From the IMG/VR virus record IMGVR_UViG_3300034103_001401, positions 1 to 62,126 of that record: a stretch of DNA of 62,126 nt. One strand, 5' to 3'. The notes beneath the pieces are model-generated. The model had not been told where the DNA came from. It worked only from the letters and a program-made list of their open reading frames with translations, and made no database searches. The position numbers and the translations under genes are program-made. Each line of letters starts with the position of its first letter. Positions within the stretch are counted from its first letter, which is position 1. This stretch comes from a virus. Shown here one piece after another: positions 53,915-61,099 of this stretch.

Positions 53915-55813
53915 ATGGCAGATCAATCATTTCAGGAATTAAGAAATCGTTCATTATTTGCACGTTTGAAACGTTTGTTTTCAAACGATGTAATTGTTCG
54001 TAATATCGGCGGTAAAAAATTAAAGGTAATTGATACCGATGAAATTCAGTATGCTACAGATCGCAATAGTTTAAGAGATCGTTTTAATAGATTACGTACT
54101 ACATCATATAATCAATATACAAGAGATTTCAACCTATCATATCAAAGTAGTCGCGTAGAACTATTTCGTGATTATGATACCATGGATATGGATCCAATTC
54201 TTGCATCCGCACTTGACATTTATGCAGATGAATGTACAACCAGAAATGAAATGGGTGATATTTTACAGATTAAATCTACCAATGACGAAATCAAGAATAT
54301 TCTTCATAACTTATTCTATGATATTCTAAACATTGAATTCAACTTGTGGAGTTGGACACGTTGTATGGTTAAGTATGGAGATTTTTATCTTCGTTTACAC
54401 ATTAGTCCAGAATACGGCGTATATATGGTTGAACCATTGAGTACCTATTATGTTACCCGCGTTGAAAATGCACATATAACTAATAAAAACTTTGTTAAAT
54501 TCCAAGTTAATCTTCCATATGGAAATAAGTTAGAAGATTTAGAAAACTACCAAATTGCACATTTTAGATTATTGAGTGATAGCAATTTCTTGCCATATGG
54601 CAAGAGTATGTTGGAAGGCGCTCGTCGTGTTTGGAAACAATTAAGTTTGATGGAAGATGCAATGTTAATTCATCGTATCATGCGTGCTCCAGAAAAGAGA
54701 ATTTTCAAAGTTGATATTGGTAATATTCCTCCAAATGAAGTTGATAATCATATGGAACGAATAATGACCCAAATGAAAAAGACTCCATATTTGGATCAAC
54801 AAACAGGCGATTACAATTTACGTTTCAACCTACAAAACATGGTTGAAGACTTTTTCTTGCCAGTTCGTGGAAGTGATAGTGGTACTAGTATTGATAATTT
54901 ACCAGGTCTTGAATGGACCGGTACAGACGATATTGAATATCTTCGTAATAAGATGATGGCTGCCCTCAAGATTCCAAAAGCATTCTTGGGTTATGATGAA
55001 TCTTTGAGCGGTAAAGCTACTCTTGCGGCTGAAGATATTCGTTTTGCACGTACAATTCAACGTATTCAAAGAATTATTGTTAGTGAACTGAATAAGATCG
55101 CTGTCATTCATTTATATTCACAAGGATACCGTGATGAATCTTTAGTAGACTTTACACTAGAATTGACAAATCCATCTACAATCTTTGAAAAAGAAAAGAT
55201 CGATGTTTGGAAGAGCAAAGTTGAAGTCTCCAAAGACATGCAAGAAAATAAATTTTTTAGTAAAAAGTGGATTTATGAAAATGTATTTGGTTTAAGTGAC
55301 CAAGACATGATTGATTTGCAAAAGCAATTGGTTGATGATGCTAAGGGCACATATAGATTTAAACAGATCGAAGAAGAGGGTAACGATCCAGCAATTAAAT
55401 TCTTACAATCTAAAGACGAAGGTGATGGAGACGCTGGGGCCGGTCCAGCAGATGGATCCGCTGACACAGAAGCAGCCGATACAACGCCTCCAACAGAAAA
55501 ACCACCCGGTGAGAGCAAGCCATCTGATAAACAAAGCAAACCTAGTGAGCCGCCAGCAAAATTAGCGGAAAGAGATCAAACTGGAAGAAAGGATGCTAGT
55601 AAATATCCATTCGGAGAAGACCCATTAGGTGGTTTGGAAAATAATAGAAAGTCTGATTTATCCGTAACACATAAATACAAAAACAAATCTCCATTATCAT
55701 TAGAGTCGTTAAAAGGTCTGAGTGATTTGTTAAACACAGTTGAGGATGAAAAGAAAATTTTGAGAGAAGGTGAGGAAAAATCTTATATGGACGAAATAAA
55801 TATAAAAGAATAA
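53915..55813 (+). CDS. gp20: portal protein gp20
   Basis: A 632-residue T4-type portal. SRVELFRDYDTMDMDPILASALDIYADECTTRN and TRCMVKYGDFYLRLHI are the core signatures; LPGLEWTGTDDIEYLRNKMMAALKIPKAFLGYDE is the stem region. The last 150 residues are acidic, Pro/Ala/Lys-rich and probably disordered. It forms the dodecameric ring through which DNA enters and to which the neck attaches. An ATACTTATA variant box lies at 53892-53900. Follows gp17 as in T4. Confidence 0.94.
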   Translation: MADQSFQELRNRSLFARLKRLFSNDVIVRNIGGKKLKVIDTDEIQYATDRNSLRDRFNRLRTTSYNQYTRDFNLSYQSSRVELFRDYDTMDMDPILASALDIYADECTTRNEMGDILQIKSTNDEIKNILHNLFYDILNIEFNLWSWTRCMVKYGDFYLRLHISPEYGVYMVEPLSTYYVTRVENAHITNKNFVKFQVNLPYGNKLEDLENYQIAHFRLLSDSNFLPYGKSMLEGARRVWKQLSLMEDAMLIHRIMRAPEKRIFKVDIGNIPPNEVDNHMERIMTQMKKTPYLDQQTGDYNLRFNLQNMVEDFFLPVRGSDSGTSIDNLPGLEWTGTDDIEYLRNKMMAALKIPKAFLGYDESLSGKATLAAEDIRFARTIQRIQRIIVSELNKIAVIHLYSQGYRDESLVDFTLELTNPSTIFEKEKIDVWKSKVEVSKDMQENKFFSKKWIYENVFGLSDQDMIDLQKQLVDDAKGTYRFKQIEEEGNDPAIKFLQSKDEGDGDAGAGPADGSADTEAADTTPPTEKPPGESKPSDKQSKPSEPPAKLAERDQTGRKDASKYPFGEDPLGGLENNRKSDLSVTHKYKNKSPLSLESLKGLSDLLNTVEDEKKILREGEEKSYMDEINIKE

Positions 55814-55844
55814 CACAATTCCTATATATTTACATAGTTGATCT

Positions 55845-55853
55845 ATATTTATA
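55845..55853 (+). promoter_or_regulatory. late-promoter-like box, ATATTTATA
   Basis: Ends 13 bases before the ATG at 55866. Starts a transcription unit carrying head-assembly genes. Confidence 0.5.
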
Positions 55854-55865
55854 AATAATAATAAT

Positions 55866-56750
55866 ATGCACAAGAAAGCAAAACATTCAAAATTCAAGAA
55901 TGCTGGAATATTGTTTGAGCTTCTTACACGCCAAATAACTGCGGATATTTTGGCGGGTAGAGATGAATCGTTTACTAAAAATTTAATGTTTAAATACTTC
56001 CACGAAAGTAAAGAACTTGGTAAAGAAGCACAACTATACAATTTCATACTTCAACAATCCAGTAAGGATGCAAATTCTGCCGAACGTATTTTAAATGTAG
56101 TACTACAGACACGATCAAAATTAGACGAACGTGAGTTGAATAAACAAAAGTATAGTATTATTAAAGAGATAAAAGAAAAGTATAATATTGATGAATTTTT
56201 AAAGAACAAAATTCCAAATTATAAATTATACGCATCTGTATATAAACTATTTGAAAATCAAGCTGATCAAGAAGTCAAGTTTAATGTTGAAGAGTTACTA
56301 GAATCTAGAGAATACGTCGTTGAAAATTTAATTAAAGAAAAGAAGAGCAGCGAGGAAAGCTTGGATGTTTATGGAAGTCAAAGTGCAGAAGTAAGATTGT
56401 TAGCTTATAAATTCTTGATTGAAAATTTTAATACTAAGTATAGTAATTTGTTACCAGCACAAAAGAAACTACTTAAAGAGTACATCACAAATATTAGTAA
56501 TTCAAGCAAATTTACTAAGTTTGTTAATGAAGAATACAAGAGAGTTAGTCTCATTCTAAAGGATAATCTTCAAACAATTAATTCCGATATAGTAAAGATT
56601 AAAATTACAGAAGTTGTTAATCAGTTTTCCAACAAAAGTGTTATTGGTGTAGTAAAAGAAAATCAATTAACTTCATTGTTAAACGCTTACGAATTAGTTG
56701 AAGAAATCGAAAAGTTAAAGAATGAAACCCCATCTAAAAAAGAAGATTAA
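55866..56750 (+). CDS. hypothetical head-assembly-region protein (294 aa)
   Basis: Almost entirely helical. ILFELLTRQITADILAGRDE, then a middle with NISNSSKFTKFVNEEYKRV and IVKIKITEVVNQF looks like a conserved family of T4-like aquatic phages between portal and protease. Probably a prohead core or chaperone component; no function is proved. Overlaps the next gene by 29 bases. Confidence 0.7.
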   Translation: MHKKAKHSKFKNAGILFELLTRQITADILAGRDESFTKNLMFKYFHESKELGKEAQLYNFILQQSSKDANSAERILNVVLQTRSKLDERELNKQKYSIIKEIKEKYNIDEFLKNKIPNYKLYASVYKLFENQADQEVKFNVEELLESREYVVENLIKEKKSSEESLDVYGSQSAEVRLLAYKFLIENFNTKYSNLLPAQKKLLKEYITNISNSSKFTKFVNEEYKRVSLILKDNLQTINSDIVKIKITEVVNQFSNKSVIGVVKENQLTSLLNAYELVEEIEKLKNETPSKKED

Positions 56751-57720
56751 GTTACTCTTAAGCAAATTAAGAGCTAAAAACGAAGCTAGTACTACTGGTA
56801 CTGGCCCAGTTGCTTCTGGTCCTGTTTCTGTAGGCGGTGATGCTGCTAGAACGCCATTCGCTTTTTCTAGAAGAGGAGCAAGACCAGATACTTATACACA
56901 ATTGGGATATAAGTTAGCTAAACCAGTAAAAAGAAGCACTGGATATAAATTAGAAAATCAAATGTATAGTCAACCATCTTATGGAACTCCAGCACAAGCT
57001 ATTGAATTAGGTTCAACATACACAGATGAAAATGGATTGGTACAACACAACGATCCTGATATGGATCCTAATTTAGTTGGATATAAACAAGGCAGTTTAC
57101 CATTTACTGAAGGATTTAATGGTTTGAAATATGAACAAGAGGGACAACAATCTCCACAACCTGTTCAACAACCTGCTCCATCTGCCACTCCTCCTCAACA
57201 ACAACCAAAACAAAAAACAAACGTTAATCCAACAGTTGATGTTAAGAGTTACGATGTATTGCCTGATTTTACATCATTCGATACAAAATTAAAGAATAGT
57301 ACTGAAGTATTGAAGAATAATTTACAAAAAACTATTCAAGATAAAATTTTAGGTAAAAAGATTGTTGTAAGAGCTAGTAAGGGATACAAACAACCCGAAA
57401 CCGATTACACAATTAATGTTACTGGAGTAGCTATAGATTATTATTACGATAGATACGTAATCATAATTATAGGCCGTGAAGAAAATAAACAGAAAGTTGC
57501 TAAATTCTTTATTAAACCAGGATTTAAAATCAAAGTTCTAGGAAACGCTGATAATTTGAAACCAAGAGATCAATATCAAGTTGCTAAATCAAAAGCATTG
57601 GTAGAACCTCAACAATCAGCTACTCCAACAAATACCATTACATCTGATGAAGAGGATCAAAATCCCGATCAGCCAGAAGCTGGTGCTGAACAACAACCTT
57701 CTACACAACCAAAACAATAA
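56722..57720 (+). CDS. hypothetical head-region protein with flexible Pro/Gln linker (332 aa)
   Basis: A basic N-terminus (KPHLKKKIKLLLSKLRAKN) followed by an Ala/Gly-rich stretch ending TPFAFSRRG, a Pro/Gln linker at about 145-172, and a folded region at 180-290 (KKIVVRASKGYKQPETDYTINVTGVAIDYYYDRYVIIIIG). The C-tail is acidic. The fold could not be identified. The position suggests a virion-head or neck component processed with the prohead. Confidence 0.65.
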   Translation: MKPHLKKKIKLLLSKLRAKNEASTTGTGPVASGPVSVGGDAARTPFAFSRRGARPDTYTQLGYKLAKPVKRSTGYKLENQMYSQPSYGTPAQAIELGSTYTDENGLVQHNDPDMDPNLVGYKQGSLPFTEGFNGLKYEQEGQQSPQPVQQPAPSATPPQQQPKQKTNVNPTVDVKSYDVLPDFTSFDTKLKNSTEVLKNNLQKTIQDKILGKKIVVRASKGYKQPETDYTINVTGVAIDYYYDRYVIIIIGREENKQKVAKFFIKPGFKIKVLGNADNLKPRDQYQVAKSKALVEPQQSATPTNTITSDEEDQNPDQPEAGAEQQPSTQPKQ

Positions 57721-57721
57721 C

Positions 57722-58327
57722 ATGAAACAAGTACTAATCGATGTAATGCCATTTGAGTTTAAAAAGTCCGCCTTAAATGAGTCACTTAAGGACGGAAAAC
57801 TACTCGTTAGTGGCGTACTACAACGTGCTGATGCAAAAAATCAAAATGGCCGTGTATATCCAGTGGATGTATTAAAGAGAGAAGCCGAAAAATACATGCA
57901 AAACTTTGTAAAACAACGTCGTGCTATGGGTGAATTAGACCATCCAGAAAGTAGCGTTGTTAATTTGAAGAATGTAAGTCACAACATCACAGATATGGGC
58001 TGGGATGGAAAAGACTTGGTTGGAACAGTAGAAATTCTACCTACTCCAAGTGGTAATATATTAAGAGATTTATTGCAATCAGGAATTCTTTTGGGTATTA
58101 GTAGTCGTGGATTGGGTAGTGTTAAAAAAGACATGAGAGAAGGTGCCGACGTTGTTCAAGATGATTTTGATTTAATTGCATTTGACTTCGTAAGCAATCC
58201 AAGTACTCAAGGAGCTTTTATGTATCCACAAGGAAAGATTAATGAAAGTGTTGAACAACATAAAACAATTATTAACCCATATAGTAATGTTGAAAGAATT
58301 ATCCACAACATTCTATCAGAACTATAA
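57722..58327 (+). CDS. gp21: prohead core protease gp21
   Basis: The ATG at 57722 is chosen because it begins the conserved strand MKQVLIDVMPFEF; a start 75 bases earlier would lie within the upstream gene. The protein is 201 residues. RRAMGELDHPES gives H74 and LGISSRG gives S127/S128, the expected His and Ser of the T4-type serine protease; NGRVYPVDVL is also conserved. It cleaves scaffold, capsid and internal proteins after (L/I)-X-E. Confidence 0.93.
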   Translation: MKQVLIDVMPFEFKKSALNESLKDGKLLVSGVLQRADAKNQNGRVYPVDVLKREAEKYMQNFVKQRRAMGELDHPESSVVNLKNVSHNITDMGWDGKDLVGTVEILPTPSGNILRDLLQSGILLGISSRGLGSVKKDMREGADVVQDDFDLIAFDFVSNPSTQGAFMYPQGKINESVEQHKTIINPYSNVERIIHNILSEL

Positions 58328-58335
58328 TATTTATA
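58327..58335 (+). promoter_or_regulatory. late-promoter-like box, ATATTTATA
   Basis: Starts at the last base of the gp21 stop codon and ends 5 bases before the ATG at 58340. Confidence 0.5.
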
Positions 58336-58339
58336 AAGT

Positions 58340-58783
58340 ATGAAATTAAAACATTTACTAGAAAATTCTACTGAACACGCATATACTCCTCTTACCGTTT
58401 ATGAGAAGAAGAATATGGTTGAAACGATCAAATCATATAACGAATATCGTAAAGGTTTGAAAACAGACAGTGTATATGAAACCGCACAAAAAATAATGGA
58501 AGCTGTTAATTTAGCAGAACGTTATGCTTTGAAAGAATGTGGCGATTGGATGGAAGCCAAGATGGTAGAACGTGATATGAAAGAAATTAAACGTGATGCC
58601 GCAAAGATGTACGAAGAAGCTCAAAAAATGAAAGCTATTGAAAAACAACTTGAAATGTTGTACGAAGAAGTTGGTCGTCGTTTAGAAAGATATTTTGAAA
58701 TTGCTGATCCAATCAATGAAGATCCACAAGCTTATCAAACACAAAATCAACAAAGTTCAGTTAGTATCGATTCATTGGAATAG
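58340..58783 (+). CDS. coiled-coil prohead-core-like protein (147 aa)
   Basis: Begins MKLKHLLENS (Leu-Leu-Glu, a possible protease site) and continues as one long charged helix (MKEIKRDAAKMYEEAQKMKAIEKQLEMLYEEVGRRLERY). The location directly after the protease matches T4 core genes such as 22/67/68. It may be a small core protein. Its end overlaps the convergent reverse gene by 23 bases. Confidence 0.65.
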   Translation: MKLKHLLENSTEHAYTPLTVYEKKNMVETIKSYNEYRKGLKTDSVYETAQKIMEAVNLAERYALKECGDWMEAKMVERDMKEIKRDAAKMYEEAQKMKAIEKQLEMLYEEVGRRLERYFEIADPINEDPQAYQTQNQQSSVSIDSLE

Positions 58784-59228
58784 AATCGATATATTCTAAC
58801 ATTTTATCAAACGTTTCGAATACATATTTTCTATTAGTTTCCAAAACATAGCCTTCGTCAGTTTTATAGACGAAGGCTTTTATTTTTTCATTTTCTAATT
58901 GTAAAGCTGGAATTTCAATTTCAGAGAACATTTTATAGTCATCGTCGATTCTGAAATTCATCTCGCCTAACATATCCAACTCTGAAAAATTCCATCCGTT
59001 TGGATGATCCAAATCTTCTAACTTGTATATTTTAATATCTTCCTCAAAGTTATCGTTGTTTAAAAAATTAATCAACTTTGGACTTTTGTGGTTGTTATAA
59101 TTATTATTCATCGCACGAACGTCTGGATTAGAATATGGATTCTCATCGCCTTTTCTTTTGATATTTTTGTAATTATCCTTGGGTTGATTCATGTGTCTAT
59201 TAAAATTTGGATTGAAATTGTATGGCAT
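58761..59228 (-). CDS. hypothetical protein (155 aa)
   Basis: Asn-rich N-terminus (FNPNFNRHMNQPKDNYKN), then an acidic alpha/beta region (EIPALQLENEKIKAFVYKTDEGYVLET). No family recognised. Transcribed against the virion genes and coupled with the upstream gene at 59233-59826 (4 bases apart). The + strand terminator hairpin of the preceding operon is embedded in its coding sequence. Confidence 0.6.
   Translation of the reverse strand: MPYNFNPNFNRHMNQPKDNYKNIKRKGDENPYSNPDVRAMNNNYNNHKSPKLINFLNNDNFEEDIKIYKLEDLDHPNGWNFSELDMLGEMNFRIDDDYKMFSEIEIPALQLENEKIKAFVYKTDEGYVLETNRKYVFETFDKMLEYIDSIPMNRY
58850..58878 (+). terminator. intrinsic terminator inside the convergent gene
   Basis: Stem AGCCTTCGTC / GACGAAGGCT (10 bp, 9-base loop), followed on the + strand by TTTATTTTTT. 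It can stop transcripts of the portal-protease operon although it lies within the reverse-strand CDS. Confidence 0.75.
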
Positions 59229-59232
59229 AATA

Positions 59233-59826
59233 TTACATTGATCCTAATGTTGTATTAATTCTGTCGATGAAATCAGATAACGTTTTACTTTTTTCTGCAA
59301 GATTTTCGTTATCAAAACTGTTGCTTAATAGATCTAATATTTCTTTATCGGGTTTATCTGGAAATGTTCTTTGAATAATACAAGCGTATTTGTTTTGTTT
59401 ATCTTCGTTGTCTACCAACTTTTTAAACACATATTTTTTATTGGTACCATTACTATTGACTTCTGTAGAAACTTCGTTGGTACTTTTATTTTCTTTGAAT
59501 TTTGTTTTTCCAAATCCACTAAATCCATTTTGTTTGGTTTGAAATACTTGTAATTCTTTTAGATCAAATGGTACTCCAACTTGTTTAGATAAATGTTTTT
59601 TAAAACTTATACCGCTTACTTTTTTAATTTTACCCAAACTATATTCATTTTCTTTTAATTTGTGAATAATTTCTTTTACTTTAGTAAAATCTTTTACACT
59701 ACTTGGTTTTATAGTACGTGCCATTTTACGAACTTGTGGAGATACTTCTTTTGATTTAATTCCGCCTTTTTGTAAAGTTCTTACTAGTCTAAAAAGTTTT
59801 GCTTGTTTTTGCGATTTTGCAGGCAT
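59233..59826 (-). CDS. basic protein with DUF3008-like N-terminus (197 aa)
   Basis: The N-terminus MPAKSQKQAKLFRLVRTLQKGG...VRKMARTI resembles the small DUF3008-type motif (M-P-A-K-S-x-x-Q) found alone or as a lead segment in phage and bacterial proteins. The remainder is Lys-rich with FSGFGKTKFKENK in the middle and a helical end. Probably a DNA- or virion-associated basic protein. First gene of a two-gene reverse operon with its own box. Confidence 0.6.
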   Translation of the reverse strand: MPAKSQKQAKLFRLVRTLQKGGIKSKEVSPQVRKMARTIKPSSVKDFTKVKEIIHKLKENEYSLGKIKKVSGISFKKHLSKQVGVPFDLKELQVFQTKQNGFSGFGKTKFKENKSTNEVSTEVNSNGTNKKYVFKKLVDNEDKQNKYACIIQRTFPDKPDKEILDLLSNSFDNENLAEKSKTLSDFIDRINTTLGSM

Positions 59827-59831
59827 ATATC

Positions 59832-59840
59832 AATAAATAT
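59832..59840 (-). promoter_or_regulatory. late-promoter-like box, ATATTTATT (reverse strand)
   Basis: Reads ATATTTATT on the reverse strand and ends 6 bases before the ATG at 59826. Together with the + strand box at 59872 it forms a divergent promoter region. Confidence 0.55.
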
Positions 59841-59871
59841 AAAATATTTTTATTTATTTCCATTTTATATT

Positions 59872-59880
59872 ATATTTATT
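59872..59880 (+). promoter_or_regulatory. late-promoter-like box of the scaffold/capsid operon
   Basis: ATATTTATT preceded by T, 101 bases before the ATG at 59981. Predicted start near 59886. The long leader and Shine-Dalgarno AAAGG resemble the sheath layout and suit strong expression. Confidence 0.5.
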
Positions 59881-59888
59881 ATTCAAAT

Positions 59889-59905
59889 ACATCATTCTTT
59901 GATGT
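59889..59905 (+). promoter_or_regulatory. 5'-end stem-loop in the scaffold leader
   Basis: ACATCA / TGATGT with loop TTCTT. If transcription starts near 59886, the hairpin would lie at the extreme 5' end, where such structures protect mRNAs from decay. Inferred. Confidence 0.35.
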
Positions 59906-59980
59906 CATATCAATTTATCTTCTTTGGAGTTCTTCAATAGCTTCACCAACAAATAACAATAAGAAAGGCAAAATATAATT

Positions 59981-61045
59981 ATGAGCGATCTATTAAAAGA
60001 AAGCATTGCAGACGCAAAGGCTGTACGTGAAACAGCTTTGGCAAATGCAAAAACTTTCCTTGAAGAAAATTTTGCTGCTAGCATGAAGGAAATGTTCGCA
60101 GACAAACTCAAGGAAGAAATGGCAGAAGAAACCGGTGAAGAAGAAGGCAAGATCGATGAAAAGCTTGCATCTTCAAATATCGGTAAAGATGATAGTAACA
60201 TTGCTTCTAAGCAACATCCAACTAAACCATCTCCCGCTGCAAACAAAAACACAACTCCTGCTGGAAAGCAAGAATTTGATGTAACACTTGAAGAAGAAAC
60301 TGCAGTAGAAGAAGGTGCAGAAGTAACAAGCCAAGAACTAGATGAAATTCTAGCTGAATTGGAAAGTGAAGTATCTGAAGGCGATGATGCCGATGAAATG
60401 TCTGCACCATCCGATGACATGGAAGAAGTTAGCTTGGATGAACTTCTAGCAGAACTAGAAGAAGAAGAAGCTGCTGTTCCAGCACCAGCTCCAGCACCAG
60501 TAGATCCAATGCAAGCAGCAGCTCCAGCTCCAGCTCCAGCACCAGCTCCAGAAATGGGACAAGTTCCTTCTCCAGTAGCTGAAGGTGAAGAAGACGGAGT
60601 TACCGCTGAAGAAATGGCAGAAGCTTTGGTTGCTATCAACGAAGAAAACGAAGCTCTAAAGAAACAACTTGCAGAATCCCTAAGTACTGTTAAGTACATG
60701 AAGGGCGTTCTAGCAGAAACTAACCTATTGAATGCTAAGTTGCTTTATACCAACAAGTTGTTCAAGGGTAAGAGTTTGACCGAAGATCAAAAACTTAAGA
60801 TCATCAACACTTTCGACTTGACCAAGAATATTCGTGAAGTCAAGTTGGCATATACAGTTTTGGCCGAATCAATTAATTCCGGTGCATCAGTTGTCAAGAA
60901 AAAGACCAATACAACTGCTCAAACTATCACCGAAGGTTTGGCAAGCAAACCAGTATCATCAACAAAGCCTGCTTCTACCATTGTAGAACCTCAAGCTGAT
61001 GTGATGACTTCAAGATTCCAAAAACTCGCAGGAATCAAGAAGTAA
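59981..61045 (+). CDS. prohead scaffold protein (gp22-like)
   Basis: A 354-residue, very acidic, helical protein. Residues 1-60 are Ala/Lys/Glu-rich, 95-160 are strongly acidic, and 165-190 are Ala-Pro repeats. Residues 210-290 form the most conserved helical core (EALVAINEENEALKKQLAES, LLNAKLLYTNKLFKGK, LTEDQKLKIINTFDL), and the end RFQKLAGIKK is typical of T4-type scaffold/core proteins. Placement between gp21 and gp23 supports gp22 identity. Its codons are more optimised (AAC, TTC, CGT) than those of most genes. Confidence 0.85.
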   Translation: MSDLLKESIADAKAVRETALANAKTFLEENFAASMKEMFADKLKEEMAEETGEEEGKIDEKLASSNIGKDDSNIASKQHPTKPSPAANKNTTPAGKQEFDVTLEEETAVEEGAEVTSQELDEILAELESEVSEGDDADEMSAPSDDMEEVSLDELLAELEEEEAAVPAPAPAPVDPMQAAAPAPAPAPAPEMGQVPSPVAEGEEDGVTAEEMAEALVAINEENEALKKQLAESLSTVKYMKGVLAETNLLNAKLLYTNKLFKGKSLTEDQKLKIINTFDLTKNIREVKLAYTVLAESINSGASVVKKKTNTTAQTITEGLASKPVSSTKPASTIVEPQADVMTSRFQKLAGIKK

Positions 61046-61099
61046 AATTAGTTTGCGAGTAAAAACCTAACAGTAATTAATATAGAAAGAAATAAAAAT

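Noticed and set aside
57647-57721. Upstream start for the prohead protease
   Set aside because: The extra 25 codons lie in the preceding gene; the conserved start MKQVLIDVMPFEF begins at 57722.
59905-60699. 264-codon reverse ORF rich in Ser/Ala opposite the scaffold gene
   Set aside because: Mirrors the acidic/Ala-Pro codons of the scaffold; lies fully inside a well-supported CDS and covers its leader.
61023-61060. ACTCGCA / TGCGAGT hairpin between scaffold and capsid genes
   Set aside because: 7-bp stem with a 23-base loop and no T tract; too weak to call a terminator, and the capsid gene probably needs readthrough.
61053-61083. Possible sigma70 promoter TTGCGA...TAATAT before gp23
   Set aside because: Spacer of 19 and poor -35 match; not convincing.
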